Part shown: piece by piece, positions 32,713 through 44,439 of the stretch | How positions within the stretch are numbered: the stretch's first letter is position 1 | Layout: every line of letters begins with the position of its first letter | Assembly: GCA_963585895.1 (NCBI GenBank) | Contig: OY757921.1 | Location: forward strand, 84,125,439-84,189,438 | Direction of reading: 5' to 3' | Source of the DNA: Sepioteuthis lessoniana | Taxonomy: Eukaryota > Mollusca > Cephalopoda > Myopsida > Loliginidae | Length of the DNA stretch: 64,000 nucleotides | Notes under the pieces: model-generated | The model's database searches: none | The model's input: the letters and a program-made list of their open reading frames with translations, nothing else | What the model was told of the DNA's origin: nothing | Position numbers and translations under genes: made by a program

Positions 32713-33884
32713 GCTGTTCTGATTATGCTACCTAATTATATCTGATGTGAGGCTCTATTTCTGCAGATCTGGTGGGTGTCCATATATAAACATGTATGTT
32801 TATTATCTCTTGCTTTATGTCATCCTGTTGCAGACTTTGCTAGGCATAGAAATTCTTCTCAATTTAGAATTAGTCCCGTTTTAATTTTTAAAAAATCTTA
32901 AGTCAAATTGGTTCTGGGAGTGATGGCGACTAAACTAGAGCCTCAGCACCCGATGCCGTTTTGTTTCACCCTGGAAACCCGAGGAAAGAAGAATCAATTC
33001 ATTGTCATTGCTCCCAGTTCCGCTTTGGCTTGGATTAAAAATACCTGCAAGATTCCTATTTTTGTTAAATATATCTCTTTAAAAAGTATTCCTATTCGAC
33101 TCGACCGTGTGCAAAAAGAAAAATCCTCTTTAAAAAAATTTACGCTACAAATGTGAATATGAACGTACAATAAACGTGATTTTCTAACCTTTGGGCGTAA
33201 AATATACCTACACAGGTTGAAATGCCGTCAGCCAATTAATGACTCATTCTTTTACATAATGTATTCTTGTCCACATCTAGCTGTGTCTCCAAGTGTGGGT
33301 TTGTTTTAAAATAATTCTTACTATGGAGAATAGGCTTGAGGTACAGGCAGTCCCTATGTCGGATTTTCGCTGGCTTACACAATTAAAATTGTATTGTAAA
33401 ATGTATGATAAAAACGGAATCAAATATAGAGAAAAAGAAAAAAAAATAGAAAAAACTGACGCCGATATTATAAGGAGAACAAAGAAATGAGGCTGAAAGG
33501 CTTCTTTTCAGAACATCTGTCCCGACTATACATATAAAAAAATAAAACAAACAAAGAAAAAAGCAAAACCAAAACAAAAATAAACAAAAATAAAAAACAA
33601 ACAAACAAACAAAAAAAAAAAGAAAATGGTGCCATATGTATGTATCTCATATATTCAATCTTTGATCGATATTTCCGTCTCTTTGTGTCGATAAGAAACA
33701 AATTGTGAAAATATGAAAATTAAAAATAAAAACAAAAACAAAATAATAAACAAAAGAACAAAAACAAAACCGAAAACAAATTTAAAATTATGAACAGAAA
33801 AACAACTTGTGCTTTGCTATCAATATAGGTAGGCCCCACTTATTTCTTATGTTTTTGACATACTTACTTATCTATCAGAGCCAC

Positions 33885-33885
<1 letters not shown>
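32713..33885. other. SINE C remnants, then A-rich unassigned sequence
   Basis: Bits of SINE C body are visible near 32915-33010 (GGTTCTGGGAGTGATGGCGA, CATTGTCATTGCTCCCAG) and a tail-like GAAATGCCGTCAGCC near 33220. From 33530 to 33790 the sequence is mostly A-rich with AAACA repeats. Confidence 0.5.
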
Positions 33886-33925
<40 letters not shown>

Positions 33926-34007
33926 ATATATATATATATATATATATATATAACATTGAACAAAAGTAATAAAACAAACAAAGAATAGTTCTTTATATAT
34001 ATATATA
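33886..34007. repeat. (CA)n and (TA)n microsatellites
   Basis: CA at about 33889-33923, TA at about 33925-33952 and again near 33994-34008. Confidence 0.93.
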
Positions 34008-34041
34008 TCATCACATCGTGCCGTCAGCACGGATTTCCCTG

Positions 34042-34093
<52 letters not shown>

Positions 34094-34480
34094 CATTCGT
34101 CTCTATCGTCCATCGGTTTCCGACAGGTCTTCCAGACTAAATCCTCTGTCTGTACAGAGCTGTTGTAGATAAGTTCTAACTGGTCATCAAACACTTGCTC
34201 GTCCGTGTGAAGGGGTCCACAGAAGAACGTCGCTTATGAATTCGTCCTTACTTTTCCAGCATTGTCTCGCATTTCTTGTTCGTCTGATTTTGATGGTTTT
34301 AGAGATGGGAGGTTGGTGGCCGTACAGCAGCTGTTTTGTTAGATGTTGCTTCCAGCATTTGCTAAATATAGCTCGTAATATTCTTATGCCATTGCCGTTC
34401 AGTTTTTTCTCTTTACGCTTAGTCCACGTAGTGTATCCATATACTTGTATTGACACGACCGCTGCTAGAAAAATTGCGTT
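34008..34480 (-). pseudogene. LINE-P fragment interrupted by a (CT)n tract
   Basis: The minus frame 34456-34187 encodes YGYTTWTKRKEKKLNGNGIR, QHLTKQLLYGHQPPISKTIK and CWKSKDEFISDVLLWTPSHG. The 3' end (TCATCACATCGTGCCGTCAG) lies at the left, with a CT microsatellite expanded at about 34046-34090 in the last part. Confidence 0.8.
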
Positions 34481-34536
34481 TTATTTCATATATATATATA
34501 TATATAACACCGTGTTTCTTTCTTTCTCTCTCTCAT

Positions 34537-34890
34537 GGAGGCACAGTGGCTGTGGAAGTTGACTCGACCAGCCAAGTTCAAGCCCAGGCTGAGGATGTTT
34601 GACAGTTTTTATTTGGCTGCTTGTTGATCCATTTATTTATTTATTTATCAAACTATTTTAAGCAAGTTGCATTATGTAACGGTTATTGTTGTCGAAATTG
34701 GAATCAGTGAGCCGTGTTTAAATTCTCGTCGATGCTATTTGCATTTCGCTTCACCCTAATATCCCTAGAAGAGGCAAAAGTTCCGAGTTATAGGGAATAT
34801 AATTGGGTAGGTTGGGCACACTAGCCTTAGTAGAGTAACCGGATTAGGAGAAGGAAAAACTCTGAATTCTGAACAGAGAAACGGTGGCAA
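34537..34890 (+). mobile_element. SINE B-like head fragment plus a diverged SINE B
   Basis: A head-like block with AGTTCAAGCCCAGGCTGAGG lies at about 34537-34605. A second, longer copy at 34668-34890 has TTATGTAACGGTTATTGTTG, GTTTAAATTCTCG, TTTGCATTTCGC, CCCTAGAAGAGGC and GGAGAAGGAAAAACTCTGAA in SINE B order. Confidence 0.62.
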
Positions 34891-34967
34891 TTTAGCGGTT
34901 TACATCTTTAACGAAACTGTTTGCTTACTCATATGTCACTACGACGCCTCCCACTACTTCTACTAGG

Positions 34968-35605
34968 CGACATCTCCACACTGAACAGTAGCGCACTGAA
35001 ATTGGTTGACAAGTTCACCTACCTAGGGAGCAGTATCTCATCAACCGAAAAAGACATCGACACACGACTGGCCAAGACATGGACAGCTATCGATAGGCTA
35101 TCGGTCGTATGGAAGTCAGACCTGACCGATAAAATGAAGCGTAGTTTCTTCCAAGCAACCGTAGTATCGATATTGCTATATGGATGCACCACGTGGACGC
35201 TAACAAAACGTATGGAGAAAAAGCTTGACGGCAATTACGCGAGAATTCTGCTAGCAATATTGAACAAGTCCCGGAGACAGCACCCTACAAAACAGCAACT
35301 GTACGGCCACCTACCACTCGTCACGAAAACTATCAAAGTTAGACGAACCGGACATGCCGGGCACTACAGGAGAAGTAAAGACGAGCTCCTAAGTGATGTA
35401 TTCCTGTGGACCCCTTCACAGGGACGAGTAAAAGCAAGACGACCAGCTCGAACATACATACATACAGCAGCTCTGTGCCGATACTGGATGTTGCCCGGAA
35501 GACCAGCCAAAAGCAATGGACGATAGGGAGGGGTGGCGAGAGAGGATCAGAAATATCCATGCTGACAGCGCGACATGAGGATGAGGATGATGACTATTAC
35601 TGATA
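34968..35605 (+). pseudogene. LINE-P fragment: RT C-terminal region and 3' end
   Basis: An open frame (34921-35526) reads LKLVDKFTYLGSSISSTEKD, LLYGCTTWTLTKRMEKKLDG, GHAGHYRRSKDELLSDVFLW and RRPARTYIHTAALCRYW, where a short frameshift spoils the QLCEDTGC motif. The 3' end is GCGACATGAGGATGAGGATG, a decayed (GAT)n tail. It is 5' truncated before YADD. Confidence 0.87.
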
Positions 35606-35639
35606 AGGATAAAAATACTTTTATAATCTACCGATGTTT

Positions 35640-35760
35640 CTATTCATCTTTGTTTGATTTCTTTGTTTATCGGCATGTCAACTTTTGTGGGTTATTTGAT
35701 GTCAAAGCCATCCTCGTTAAAGAACAGCAATGATATTATTCAACTCATTGCTAGGGATGC
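35640..35760 (-). mobile_element. SINE D 3' part
   Basis: GATTTCTTTGTTTATCGGCA, GTGGGTTATTTGATGTCAAA and GCCATCCTCGTTAAAGAACA match the tail and preceding segment. The head is missing. Confidence 0.7.
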
Positions 35761-35834
35761 GTATATAGGATTTATCTCCTTTCCTCGGGTAGCTTCTCTT
35801 CTATTTATCAATCCATATGACCTAGGTATAACAT

Positions 35835-36345
35835 TAAAATGCGCCCGGGGGTGAGGCAACAGTTCTAGAACTCTGGTAATGCAGATTAACTCTTCATTGC
35901 CATGACTTCCGGGCCCACACTGAACCTAAGTAGTGGTACCAATTAGAGCCAATTTTCGGGACAAATAGTCGGCTGGGGCTGCAGAATACACCGACTGCAT
36001 CTTTGCAGAGGGTTAAGAATCCCCCAACAAATGTCTTGGATATGACACTAAACAATCTGATGGTGAGGCTCCAGTAATGCTGGAGTTTGGGGGAATGCGG
36101 AGTACCTCTATATTCCAGGTCCACTCTGGCCCGGAGTGGTAGCACCTGATAGGGTCCTATCGAATAAAACTAAACAGTGTACACATAATAAACTGAATTG
36201 TTTGAAATAGAACTGTTTTTGACATTTAAACTGAGTACTTATGATAACTAAATTGTTTGAAATAGGACTATTTATAAGTGTACAATGTATTTGGCATTAA
36301 TAAACCTACAATAGTTTATATCCCATAAAATCAAACCAAGTCAAA
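35835..36345 (+). mobile_element. SINE C body fragment followed by a SINE C copy
   Basis: A headless body (AATGCAGATTAACTCTTCAT, CCACACTGAACCTAAGTAGT) at 35835-35960 runs directly into a second head TAGTCGGCTGGGGCTGCAGA at about 35965. The second copy ends with a decayed tail near 36290-36345. Confidence 0.75.
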
Positions 36346-36544
36346 GAGATCTGTTTGAAAATAATTCCAATGAGATAAGAATATTTGGTGCATAACTGAA
36401 TGTAAATATGAGAATAGTTACTTGAAACTATAAGTAAATTATAATTATTTTTAATTCTAGAAATTTTTCACATCAGTGTTAGCTGGCGGTCTTTCACTGG
36501 AGGTTAAGTGACAACTAGCCTCCTCAAGTCTCCATTTGTTTAGT

Positions 36545-36774
36545 TCTTTTCGGCCCACAGATAGGACCCTATCAGGTGCAACCAATCCGATCAGAGTGGA
36601 CCTGGGAGCGATGACAATAAAGAGATACCACATTCCCCTTAAGCTCTAGCATTACTGAAGCCTTACCATCAGATTGTTTCGTGTCATAACCAGGACACTC
36701 TTTGGCGTGGGTGGGTGGGGGTCTTACCCCTCGGCAGAGATGCAGTCGGTGTATTCTACAGCCCCAGCCCACTC
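36545..36774 (-). mobile_element. SINE C head and body
   Basis: Minus-strand body from GGCCCACAGATAGGACCCTA to the head ending CAGCCCCAGCCCACTC. The head abuts LINE-Q without a gap at about 36775. The internal repeats and tail are missing on the left. Confidence 0.8.
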
Positions 36775-37015
36775 GTCGTCTTATTTACAAATCCTCCCGT
36801 CCTTGTACCAATTCTTTGGTGACTGTACCAAGAGCACCAATTACAATTGGCATAATGGTCACTTTCACCTTTCACTGTTTTTTTCAAGTCCCTAGCGAGA
36901 TTGCTGTACTTATCCTTCTTTTCATCTTCTTTCAATTTTACTATGTGGTCGGCCGGGACAGCAAAGTCCACGATTTTGCAAGTTCTCTTTTTTTTGTTGA
37001 TTGTTATAAGGTCTG
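36775..37015 (-). pseudogene. LINE-Q C-terminal fragment
   Basis: Translated right to left: PDLITINKKKRTCKIVDFAV, then PADHIVKLKEDEKKDKYSNL, then ARDLKKTVKG and, in another frame, MPIVIGALGTVTKELVQ. This is the same C-terminal region as in the element at 15540-18590 but less decayed. Both ends are abrupt joins to other elements. Confidence 0.82.
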
Positions 37016-37160
37016 GTCGAACCTACATACAGTAGCTCTGTGAGGATACGGGATGTAGCCCTCAGGACCTGCCAGAAGCGATGAACGATAGGGAGGAGTG
37101 GCGAGAGAGGGTCGGGGATATCCGTGCTAGCGGCACGACAAGATGATTATCATGATGATG
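37016..37160 (+). pseudogene. LINE-P 3' terminus
   Basis: Only the last ~145 bp are present: GGTCGAACCTACATACAGTA, GAGGATACGGGATGTAGCCC, GCGAGAGAGGGTCGGGGATA and a CATGATGATGAC-like end. It starts directly at the LINE-Q junction. Confidence 0.82.
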
Positions 37161-37164
37161 ACTT

Positions 37165-37455
37165 ATTCTAAACTGAATTGTTTGAAATAGAAGTATTTGA
37201 TCATTTAACGATGTATAAACAAAAACTGTATTTCAACCAATGACAAACTGTGTAAACAAAAGACTGTAATTATGTTTAAGTGGTTTGTTCGAAATTAAGT
37301 GAAACCATTTAACTGTGCAGAAAACGAGCTTAGACTTCTTTAAAAATGTTATCTTCAAAATGTGTTTAGAAAGCATATGTTTTATATGAATAAAATGGAT
37401 TTGGCATTAAATGACCCACAATAGTCGATATGCCATAAAACTAAAGCAAACCAAA
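37165..37455 (+). mobile_element. SINE C2 3' part
   Basis: Begins CTAAACTGAATTGTTTGAAA, continues with C2 units and ends in GGATTTGGCATTAAATGACC with GATATGCCATAAAAC. The head is missing. Confidence 0.78.
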
Positions 37456-37459
37456 ACCA

Positions 37460-37764
37460 GACTGACTCATCGAGACAATATAGACCTCCATGCATCACCA
37501 TTAGGAAAACCCTTAATTACTATGAAAAGAAAGTTTTCGTCTCTGAGGTGATAAAGGAAGGAACTTTATAATCTCCCTTACTTTCTGGGAACGAATTGTT
37601 CCCCTTTTGTTTAGTTGACTGGTGAAACGCCATATTAGCCGTGGCTACCTCTAACACGAGTTCTTAGTTGAATAAAGCTTTTCTTCAAGCTTATCTGACT
37701 TCTTCAATTAATTGTTATCTCTACTCATCACTTATTACAGTCTCTATAACTTCTGATCAGACCT

Positions 37765-37815
<51 letters not shown>

Positions 37816-38290
37816 ATTATTATTTATTCAAAATTGTTGACAGAAACATGAATATCAAAAATTAGGGTCTGTTGATCTAACCAGTAAATCTGGCAAATAG
37901 TTTTAACAATTGTCGGAATTAATTTGTATTTTATGCATTGAAAATCAGAAAAATATGATTATAGTGAGGATAAATTAATGCAAGCATTACTGATTGAATA
38001 GGGCTATTATATGCATTATTCAAATGCATTGCTAATGATGTCATTAAAACATATACATATTGAAAGTAAAGAAATTTATGTCAGTGATTGGGAATTAATC
38101 TAAGCATTATTAACAAAACCGAAATATCATATATAACAATGAACAATGTGAATATTTATGCATGTTTCTTTGTTGGTAATACACGCATCCACCTATACAT
38201 ATATATGTATATATACGTATATATCATAATAATGACACGCTAACAATACATATTCCCCTCTCTCCCACCATCGTCCCAATCGGCCATTAC
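37460..38290. other. Unassigned sequence with a (TA)n run
   Basis: TA run at about 37765-37809. The rest is not recognised. Confidence 0.45.
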
Positions 38291-38294
38291 TTTT

Positions 38295-38515
38295 GGAAGG
38301 TTCTTGCTTTGACGAAACGCCTAGAGAAATAGCTCGATGTAAACTAATCAAGGTTCTATGTGCTGTTTTGAACAAACTTTGAATCAGCACCCTACAAAAT
38401 AGCAGCTGTACGGCTACGTACTTCTCATCTCACAAGCCATCCAATTTGGACAAACAAGACATGCTGGGGACGGCTGAAGAAGTTAGGACAAGCTCATAAG
38501 TGACGTTTCCTATGT
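38295..38515 (+). pseudogene. LINE-P fragment, degraded
   Basis: TTGACGAAACGCCTAGAGAA, GCACCCTACAAAATAGCAGC and CAAACAAGACATGCTGGGG correspond to TKRLEK, HPTKxQL and RTRHAG of LINE-P. Stops are frequent, and it ends before the GRPARTY region. Confidence 0.7.
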
Positions 38516-38519
38516 GGTA

Positions 38520-39640
38520 CTATACTTCTGACGGTACTTTATGAAAGCCTTAGTTCCGCGATTACCACATGCATTTCCAGGTAGTTTGTTTATCAATTCT
38601 CTCTGTCCCCATGTTGTGTCTGAAAGATTCACAGATGGGGGATTACACAATCTATCTAGAATTTCTTTTGTCGGTCGGGGTGATTTGTAGGAACAAGTTA
38701 CCTTGGTGTTGGTGACTCAAAGATTAGAATAACTCTCCTTTAACCACAATTTTTTTTATTGAAACACAATGGAGAAACAATAATATATACAAAAAATCCG
38801 TTTTGTTTTGTTTGAGAGATAGACAAATGAAGTATTTGGTTGGTGCACTTTATTTATTTTTTTTTTATCCTTTTAAATTTTTCGGAGGGATAATTTTACT
38901 GAAGAGACTTTAATTATTGGAGAGATTTCTTTTCTTATTCTCTTGTCCTTGGTATGGGCATCGGATCTCTTTTCACTTTCAAACCTAAAACATCTATTTT
39001 TAGAGGATTCCCTTGGGAACAAACATTCCTGATTGGCTAACCAATCACAGATCATTTCGTATACTTTTACTACTTTTTGACTTGTCAGCCAATCAAATGA
39101 GCCGATCTGCATCCGTGAGAAGAGTATCTCTTCTACGTATCAGATTTTGATTCGTCATCCACTCAAGCCACAATATAGGGGCTAGATTGATTAAGGATCC
39201 CAGCCCAGGGTGTGTGGTAAAGTATTTCTTTTCACTTTAACAAAAATAAAAATCAAAGATCTGATCTTTTAACCCCGACAGGTGGGCAAGAGATGTCATG
39301 ATTTAAATTGGGTCAACGCACTGACAAACCCCTAAGCTTGTTTACCTTTAGTTTTGACAATTTAAAAGTGTTTGAGGTGTCAGACAACTTGCACGGTTAA
39401 GCACATTCTTATAGAATGCAGAGCTTTCGCTGTCATCAGAAAGCGATTTTTCAAAGTGACTAGTTTAACCGAATTGTTCGAAAACATCAAAATAGATGAC
39501 GTTCTGTCCTTCTTGCGAGAAACAGGGTTGTACGAAAAAATATGACGAATTAAAACTGATTAATCATGTGCAAACAAGTGAAATCTTGCTTATGGAAAAT
39601 TTTACCTACTAAGTATTCATTGGTAAAAGGTATATACATA
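38520..39640. other. Unassigned sequence with a CCAAT-type motif cluster
   Basis: Three close CCAAT or ATTGG motifs lie at about 39030-39095 (GATTGGCTAACCAATCACAG, AGCCAATCAAATGAGC). They could be a promoter or LTR part, or chance. No coding sequence is visible nearby. Confidence 0.35.
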
Positions 39641-39644
39641 TAGA

Positions 39645-39705
39645 CAGAATTTGGCATTAAATAACCTACAAAGGTTGATACGTCATAAAACCCAAACAAC
39701 CAACC
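39645..39705 (+). mobile_element. SINE C tail fragment
   Basis: GAATTTGGCATTAAATAACC, CTACAAAGGTTGATACG and TCATAAAACCCAAACAACC form the terminal module alone. Confidence 0.75.
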
Positions 39706-39989
39706 AACATCTAAAAGTTCGGTTATTACTGACCTTTGAAATTGACTTTTCAATTTCTTTCAAAGTATATAAGTTTTTTTATGTTGTTATAAAAATAAAT
39801 TACATTTTCCTAAATAAAAAAAGTATCACACTCTCCATAAGTTTTTAGTAACAGTGAATACTTCATATAGTCATACCTATGGACGCGTACATAGAAACTA
39901 GTGTTGGCTGAGCAGCAACGATATACTTTTATCTGGTCTGTGCGAACACTAGATACCATCTTTCTTCCCATTCCCCCCTCTCTCTCACT

Positions 39990-40025
<36 letters not shown>
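39706..40025. other. Unassigned sequence ending in CT and TA runs
   Basis: TA run at about 39994-40025. Nothing else recognised. Confidence 0.45.
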
Positions 40026-40028
<3 letters not shown>

Positions 40029-40300
40029 GGGACTGCAAGAAAAAAGGAGCGGTTACAATCTTCTCACGTCTAGAGGGAGGAACTTGGATACGAACACGGC
40101 AACCCGAGTTTAATTCTTAGACAACACTCGTTACATTTCACACACGACTATTACCCTTGCAAAAGGCATGAATCCAACAATTCTCCAGCCAGCTATGAGT
40201 AAATTGTTAGTGAGACGTAGTTCTTTAACTTTGTCGTAGCAATCAGTCTAGTAGAAGGAAAACTCCAATTTCCATCTGATGATCGTGGTTGGTTACACGC
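40026..40300 (+). mobile_element. SINE B copy, diverged
   Basis: AACCCGAGTTTAATTCTTAG is the decayed B-box region. CGTTACATTTCACACACGAC, CTTGCAAAAGGCATGAATCC, CCAGCTATGAGTAAATTGT and AGTAGAAGGAAAACTCC follow in family order. Confidence 0.78.
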
Positions 40301-40674
40301 AAAACTTTGACTTTCAGCGTTGAAAAAATTGTGTGCGTATATATATATATACTATCGCCTGAATCCTTTCTTAATTAAAAAATCCTGAGATAAGTTATGA
40401 CCAACGTAGAATTTTTACCCTTTTTATTAGCGTCGTCTAGGATTTGAACTCCAGACTCTAATTCCATTTTCTGCTATGCTAAGCGCTCCTCCACATACAT
40501 AATATGGGTAAACAATAATAGTTTTTATACTTTATTTCAAGTTATTCTTTTTTGTGTGTAAGTTTATTGCATACGTTTTACTCGGAAACAATCAAGCATA
40601 TTAGTTGTCTTAATTTCTGAGACGAAGCTTGTTGATTTTTATCATTAAGGGTTTTCGGACTATTGTTTTCATCT
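40301..40674. other. Unassigned sequence
   Basis: A short TA run near 40338-40351. No gene or repeat recognised. Confidence 0.4.
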
Positions 40675-40920
40675 TTATTGTTATTTCCACAACGTTTCGG
40701 CCGATACGTCCTCCCTCCAGCTTTCTTTAGGTGTTTGTCGAACTCGGGAACCTTCTCGGAACTTCGAACTAGGTCCTTTATTAAATCCACGGGGGTCGCC
40801 TGTTCTGTTCCCGTTAGCCATAACCGGGTACAAGTGTTAAGTATTCCTGTATTGTTACTCGCCTGAAGTGAGGATAGAACCTGCAACCTCCAGATGATTG
40901 TCTCCTTAGAAGCTTAGGGA
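40675..40920 (-). mobile_element. SINE E copy
   Basis: On the minus strand the right end has a B-box-like GCAGGTTCTATCCTC. The middle reads GATTTAATAAAGGACC and GAGAAGGTTCCCGAG, and the end is TATCGGCCGAAACGTTGTGG followed by AATAACAATAAAG. The GGCCGAAACG motif near a polyadenylation-like tail is a known pattern in several retroelement termini. The second copy is at 24223-24472. Confidence 0.72.
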
Positions 40921-41120
40921 ACCAACCGTTACTTGACAAGAATTACTACTATCAAGTATGATTTTTTACCTGTGCTCATATTCATATTTTTTTTTTTCAT
41001 CTAGCCTTCTTAATTATCGGTTCCCATATTGTATTCAACTCTATACTTGGTCTACTCAGCAGGTTATTATTGCCCAAAAATTCACCCTGAATTGTCCAGC
41101 AGGACACATGGCGTAACCGT

Positions 41121-41370
41121 TAAAGTAAAGTTGGTGACCCTAGTCGAGGGTGACCATAAGGGTGACTACACAGAAGTGTAGGGGAGGGCGCTACTCTTTT
41201 CCCTGGATTGCTCCACTTTACCCTTGATACGTATCTTATATTGCTGAGTGTTAAGTTAGGAAGTATCAAGTACTATTTTAAAAGTCTTTGGTATGATTCA
41301 ACCAGAGATTGAACCCAGGTCTTCCTGACTATTGGCGCACACTCAACCCACTAGACCAATAATGCATACT
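41121..41370 (-). mobile_element. SINE A copy, internally shortened
   Basis: GTTAAAGTAAAGTTGGTGACC lies at the left, then GATACGTATCTTATATTGC, ATTGAACCCAGGTCTTCC and CTAGACCAATAATGC at the right. A short segment near 41160 is missing. Confidence 0.83.
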
Positions 41371-41780
41371 ATATGAACACTGAATGTAACGTAACAAGAG
41401 CTTTCTGTGAAATTAGTAGTTGTAGGTCTGGGGTCGAGTTCGTATGGGTGCGGTGGAATCATTAAAGGAAGAAATTTTCTTATTGTCATTCGCGAAAATC
41501 ATTGAAATGTACAAATCTTCTTCTGAATCCGCCCTCGACCTGAAATAAAAATGAAACGTACCAACCTCTTGGTGCTGAACTTGACATGAAGCATCGAGTT
41601 AGCTACTCCATTAGGAGATTACTTGTTCGAAACATGTTTCTATTATTCTAATCCTATCAACATTTTCGGATTGGGAGATGTTTTTATAAGAACTAACTTC
41701 ATTTTTATTTCTTCATCATATTAGTAATTTCTCTTAGCAAAGATTTTTTCCTAATCCAAAAGTGGATTCCTGTTTCTCTC
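41371..41780. other. Unassigned sequence
   Basis: Nothing recognised. Confidence 0.45.
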
Positions 41781-41782
41781 AC

Positions 41783-41845
<63 letters not shown>

Positions 41846-42085
41846 ACAGAGAATATCTCAGTCTACCTATATCCATCTATCTATATCAGTCACCCAATCT
41901 ATCTATCTATCACATATAATATCTAATTCTACTTATATCCATCTATCTATATCAGTCATCCAATTTATCCCCCTTTACACATATCTATCTATCTATCACA
42001 GATAATATCTAATTCTACTTATATCCATCTATCTATATCAGTCATTCAATTTATCCCAGTCTACACATATCTATCTATCTATGAC
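41781..42085. repeat. Compound (TATC)n array with ~90-bp higher-order unit
   Basis: A long TATC run at about 41782-41845, then repeated units joining TATC stretches through CACAGATAATATCTAATTCT, ACTTATATCCATCTATC and ATATCAGTCATCCAATTTAT. Confidence 0.92.
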
Positions 42086-42089
42086 GCTT

Positions 42090-42860
42090 ACATTAATTCC
42101 TGACCAATAAAAATAATAAATGACTGTTCGAGTAATTTATCAAATAATGACAACTCTTCACCTAATGCATTTTCTTTACTTTTTTTTTTTTGTTTTTCGT
42201 TCGACAACAAATTTTGTTAGTCATGAACGTAGCGAAATTACATATCTTTGATTTGTCGATTTTCTGTTGAAGATGATTAGAGGATTTATCGATGGAAGCC
42301 GTTAAAAACAAAACAAGAGAGTATGGTGCAAATGAAAAAAAAACTGTTGTTTGTAAATACGCCTTCTTGGATGATTAGCGTGAACATTATCGTTTAAAGG
42401 TCACGTGTCCATCCCGTTATTGATGAGATATTCCTTTGAATTGAGCCCCACCCACTTTACGAAAGATATATTCAGCGTCATTTTTTAAAAGGGGAAATAC
42501 CGAGTAGGGAGATATTGTTACACCAATCTTCCAGTGAAAATATTAGCTTGGCCCTTTCTTGAGTTCGAACATAGAACACTGGCCTCTGTGGGAAATTCAT
42601 AACAACCTGAACCATTGAGTAGTCTCTATAATTTGGCGAATATATGTGTCTTATAAGCAACCAAACAACGACTCTTTCTCATAGGGTTCATATTATTCCT
42701 ACCTTGACAGTTTACCTTGTGAAAAAACTGTAAGCAAGAAGTAGGTCAGCAGGTGTTTGTGTCGCTTCCCAGAAGCATATATACCTGAATGACCTAATCC
42801 CCATTTCTACATCGCTATTGTCATTAAAATATCGTAATGTGTTATCTAAAAGCCATTAAG
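42090..42860. other. Unassigned sequence
   Basis: Nothing recognised. Confidence 0.45.
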
Positions 42861-42861
42861 G

Positions 42862-43095
42862 AACCAACATACCATAAAATTGCAGCTGTACGGCCATTTA
42901 CCTCCCATCTCACAACCTATCAAAATAAGACGAACAAGACATACGGTGCACTGCTAGTGAAATAAGGACGGACTCATTTGCGACGTTCTCTTCTCAACAA
43001 ATAAACACACCAGGGTTGGCCAACTGGCAAGCACTTACATACATCAGCTCTGTGCAGACACTGGATGCAGTCTAGAGGACCTGCTTGGAGCAATT

Positions 43096-43138
<43 letters not shown>
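42862..43138 (+). pseudogene. LINE-P fragment ending in (GA)n
   Basis: TTGCAGCTGTACGGCCATTT, CAAGACATACGG, CCAGGGTTGGCCAACTGGCA, CTTACATACATCAGCTCTGT and ACTGGATGCAGTCTAGAGGA correspond to the LINE-P C-terminal motifs. From about 43098 a (GA)n tract replaces the expected 3' end, as also at 7741 and, on the minus strand, at 34046. Confidence 0.75.
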
Positions 43139-43140
<2 letters not shown>

Positions 43141-43144
43141 ATAG

Positions 43145-43383
43145 TTGTGGTTTCTTTGTTTAATGGCATATCAACTCTTTTTAGGTTATTTAATGCCTAG
43201 AAGAACAATAGTGGTGCTATTTAACCCATAGCTGGGAGGATAAGGGGTGGGTCATACCTTTCCCAAGGGTATTTGCCCGAAAGTGAATGTAATAGCGCGA
43301 CTGGAGTACGAACTCGCGTACTACGATTCCAAACTACGATTCCGCAGTCCACCGCTTTAACCATTACACCACGAGGACACCCC
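43145..43383 (-). mobile_element. SINE D copy
   Basis: Tail GTGGTTTCTTTGTTTAATGG, centre TAACCCATAGCTGGGAGGAT and CCCAAGGGTATTTGCCC. The head has a short duplication (CTACGATTCC twice) before AACCATTACACCACGAGGAC. Confidence 0.85.
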
Positions 43384-43389
43384 CTTGTG

Positions 43390-44435
43390 GCAGTGTGTGA
43401 GTGACAGTGAAGTTCGTGTTATCGGTGCGACTGGATGATGATGTAGGCATTTCATAGCAAGATATCAAAATTATGTTCTAGTTAAAACCATTACTCCGAC
43501 TGGCTGATTGATTTTAAAGGCATGTCAACCCTTCTAGAATTATTTAATCCACAGAGGTTAAAAATCTATATTTTTGTGTTATTCTTTTCTTTTAACGCGG
43601 TCCTATCGAATACGAATAATTTTATTACAGATTTATTTGACCCAACAAGTACAACGACTCCGGGACATAGTTAAATGTCACAGTTTTAAAATATAAACCA
43701 ACTACTTTTTACAAATCTGCGATTTCGATATTGCGGTGGTATCTCAGCTAAAACGCCTGAGAGTGATAAAAAGCGGTTGTGTGGGACAGGTGTCGCGGCG
43801 AACAACTATTGTACTTAGAAATTTTCCAATAATAAAGTCGTTCAGCTAACCCGTTTATTGATACCAGGCATGGGTATAAGAGCGATCAGGCTATACGTTT
43901 TCTCCCTCTGTCTCTTCCATTTTTAACATGGAACGCATAATATTATGAAGAAGTTAGGTAAGTAGCTGCAGCCGTATTAATGCAGAGATACATTTGTTCC
44001 AACTTTATACCATGTTTCTTGTCTTCTGGCAAATTAATACCAGGGCCGTAGTTTCCTCTTATGTGAATACTATCTACAGCCAACACAAAGCACTGATTTT
44101 CGGCCTTGGAGGGGAAAAAAAGAAGTCTTCTTAGAATCAACAGCTGCCATAGAATTACGGGCTCCATGTTGTTTGATAGCAGCCATTTGCTTTGAAAGAC
44201 ATGGTAGACTTAAGCAGCTTCAGTTTCTTAGATTAAGCTGGTAGTTTTAAAATCTCGAAGAAAGCAGTAAGGATTAGTAAGAAGGAACAAAACTTGCGTA
44301 GGTGTGTTCTGTATTCTGTATAACACCAAATTGCACCAGCTGGTGAGACTCCAGTTCCAGAGCTCTTGGGAGCGGAGTTACGCTTTTATGGAAACGCGAG
44401 GAATAAGGTTTTAGGCAATGGACATGACGAACGGA
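43390..44435. other. Unassigned sequence
   Basis: A possible remnant of the C/D tail (AAAGGCATGTCAACCCTTCT) near 43518-43540. A 74-codon minus frame (43943-44167) has no known domain. Confidence 0.4.
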
Positions 44436-44439
44436 GTTG

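Noticed and set aside
39025-39095. CCAAT-type motif cluster as a promoter
   Set aside because: Short common motifs without a TATA box, transcript or coding sequence nearby.
40578-40886. 102-codon minus frame as a gene
   Set aside because: It is the translation of SINE E; such frames arise from the repeat itself.
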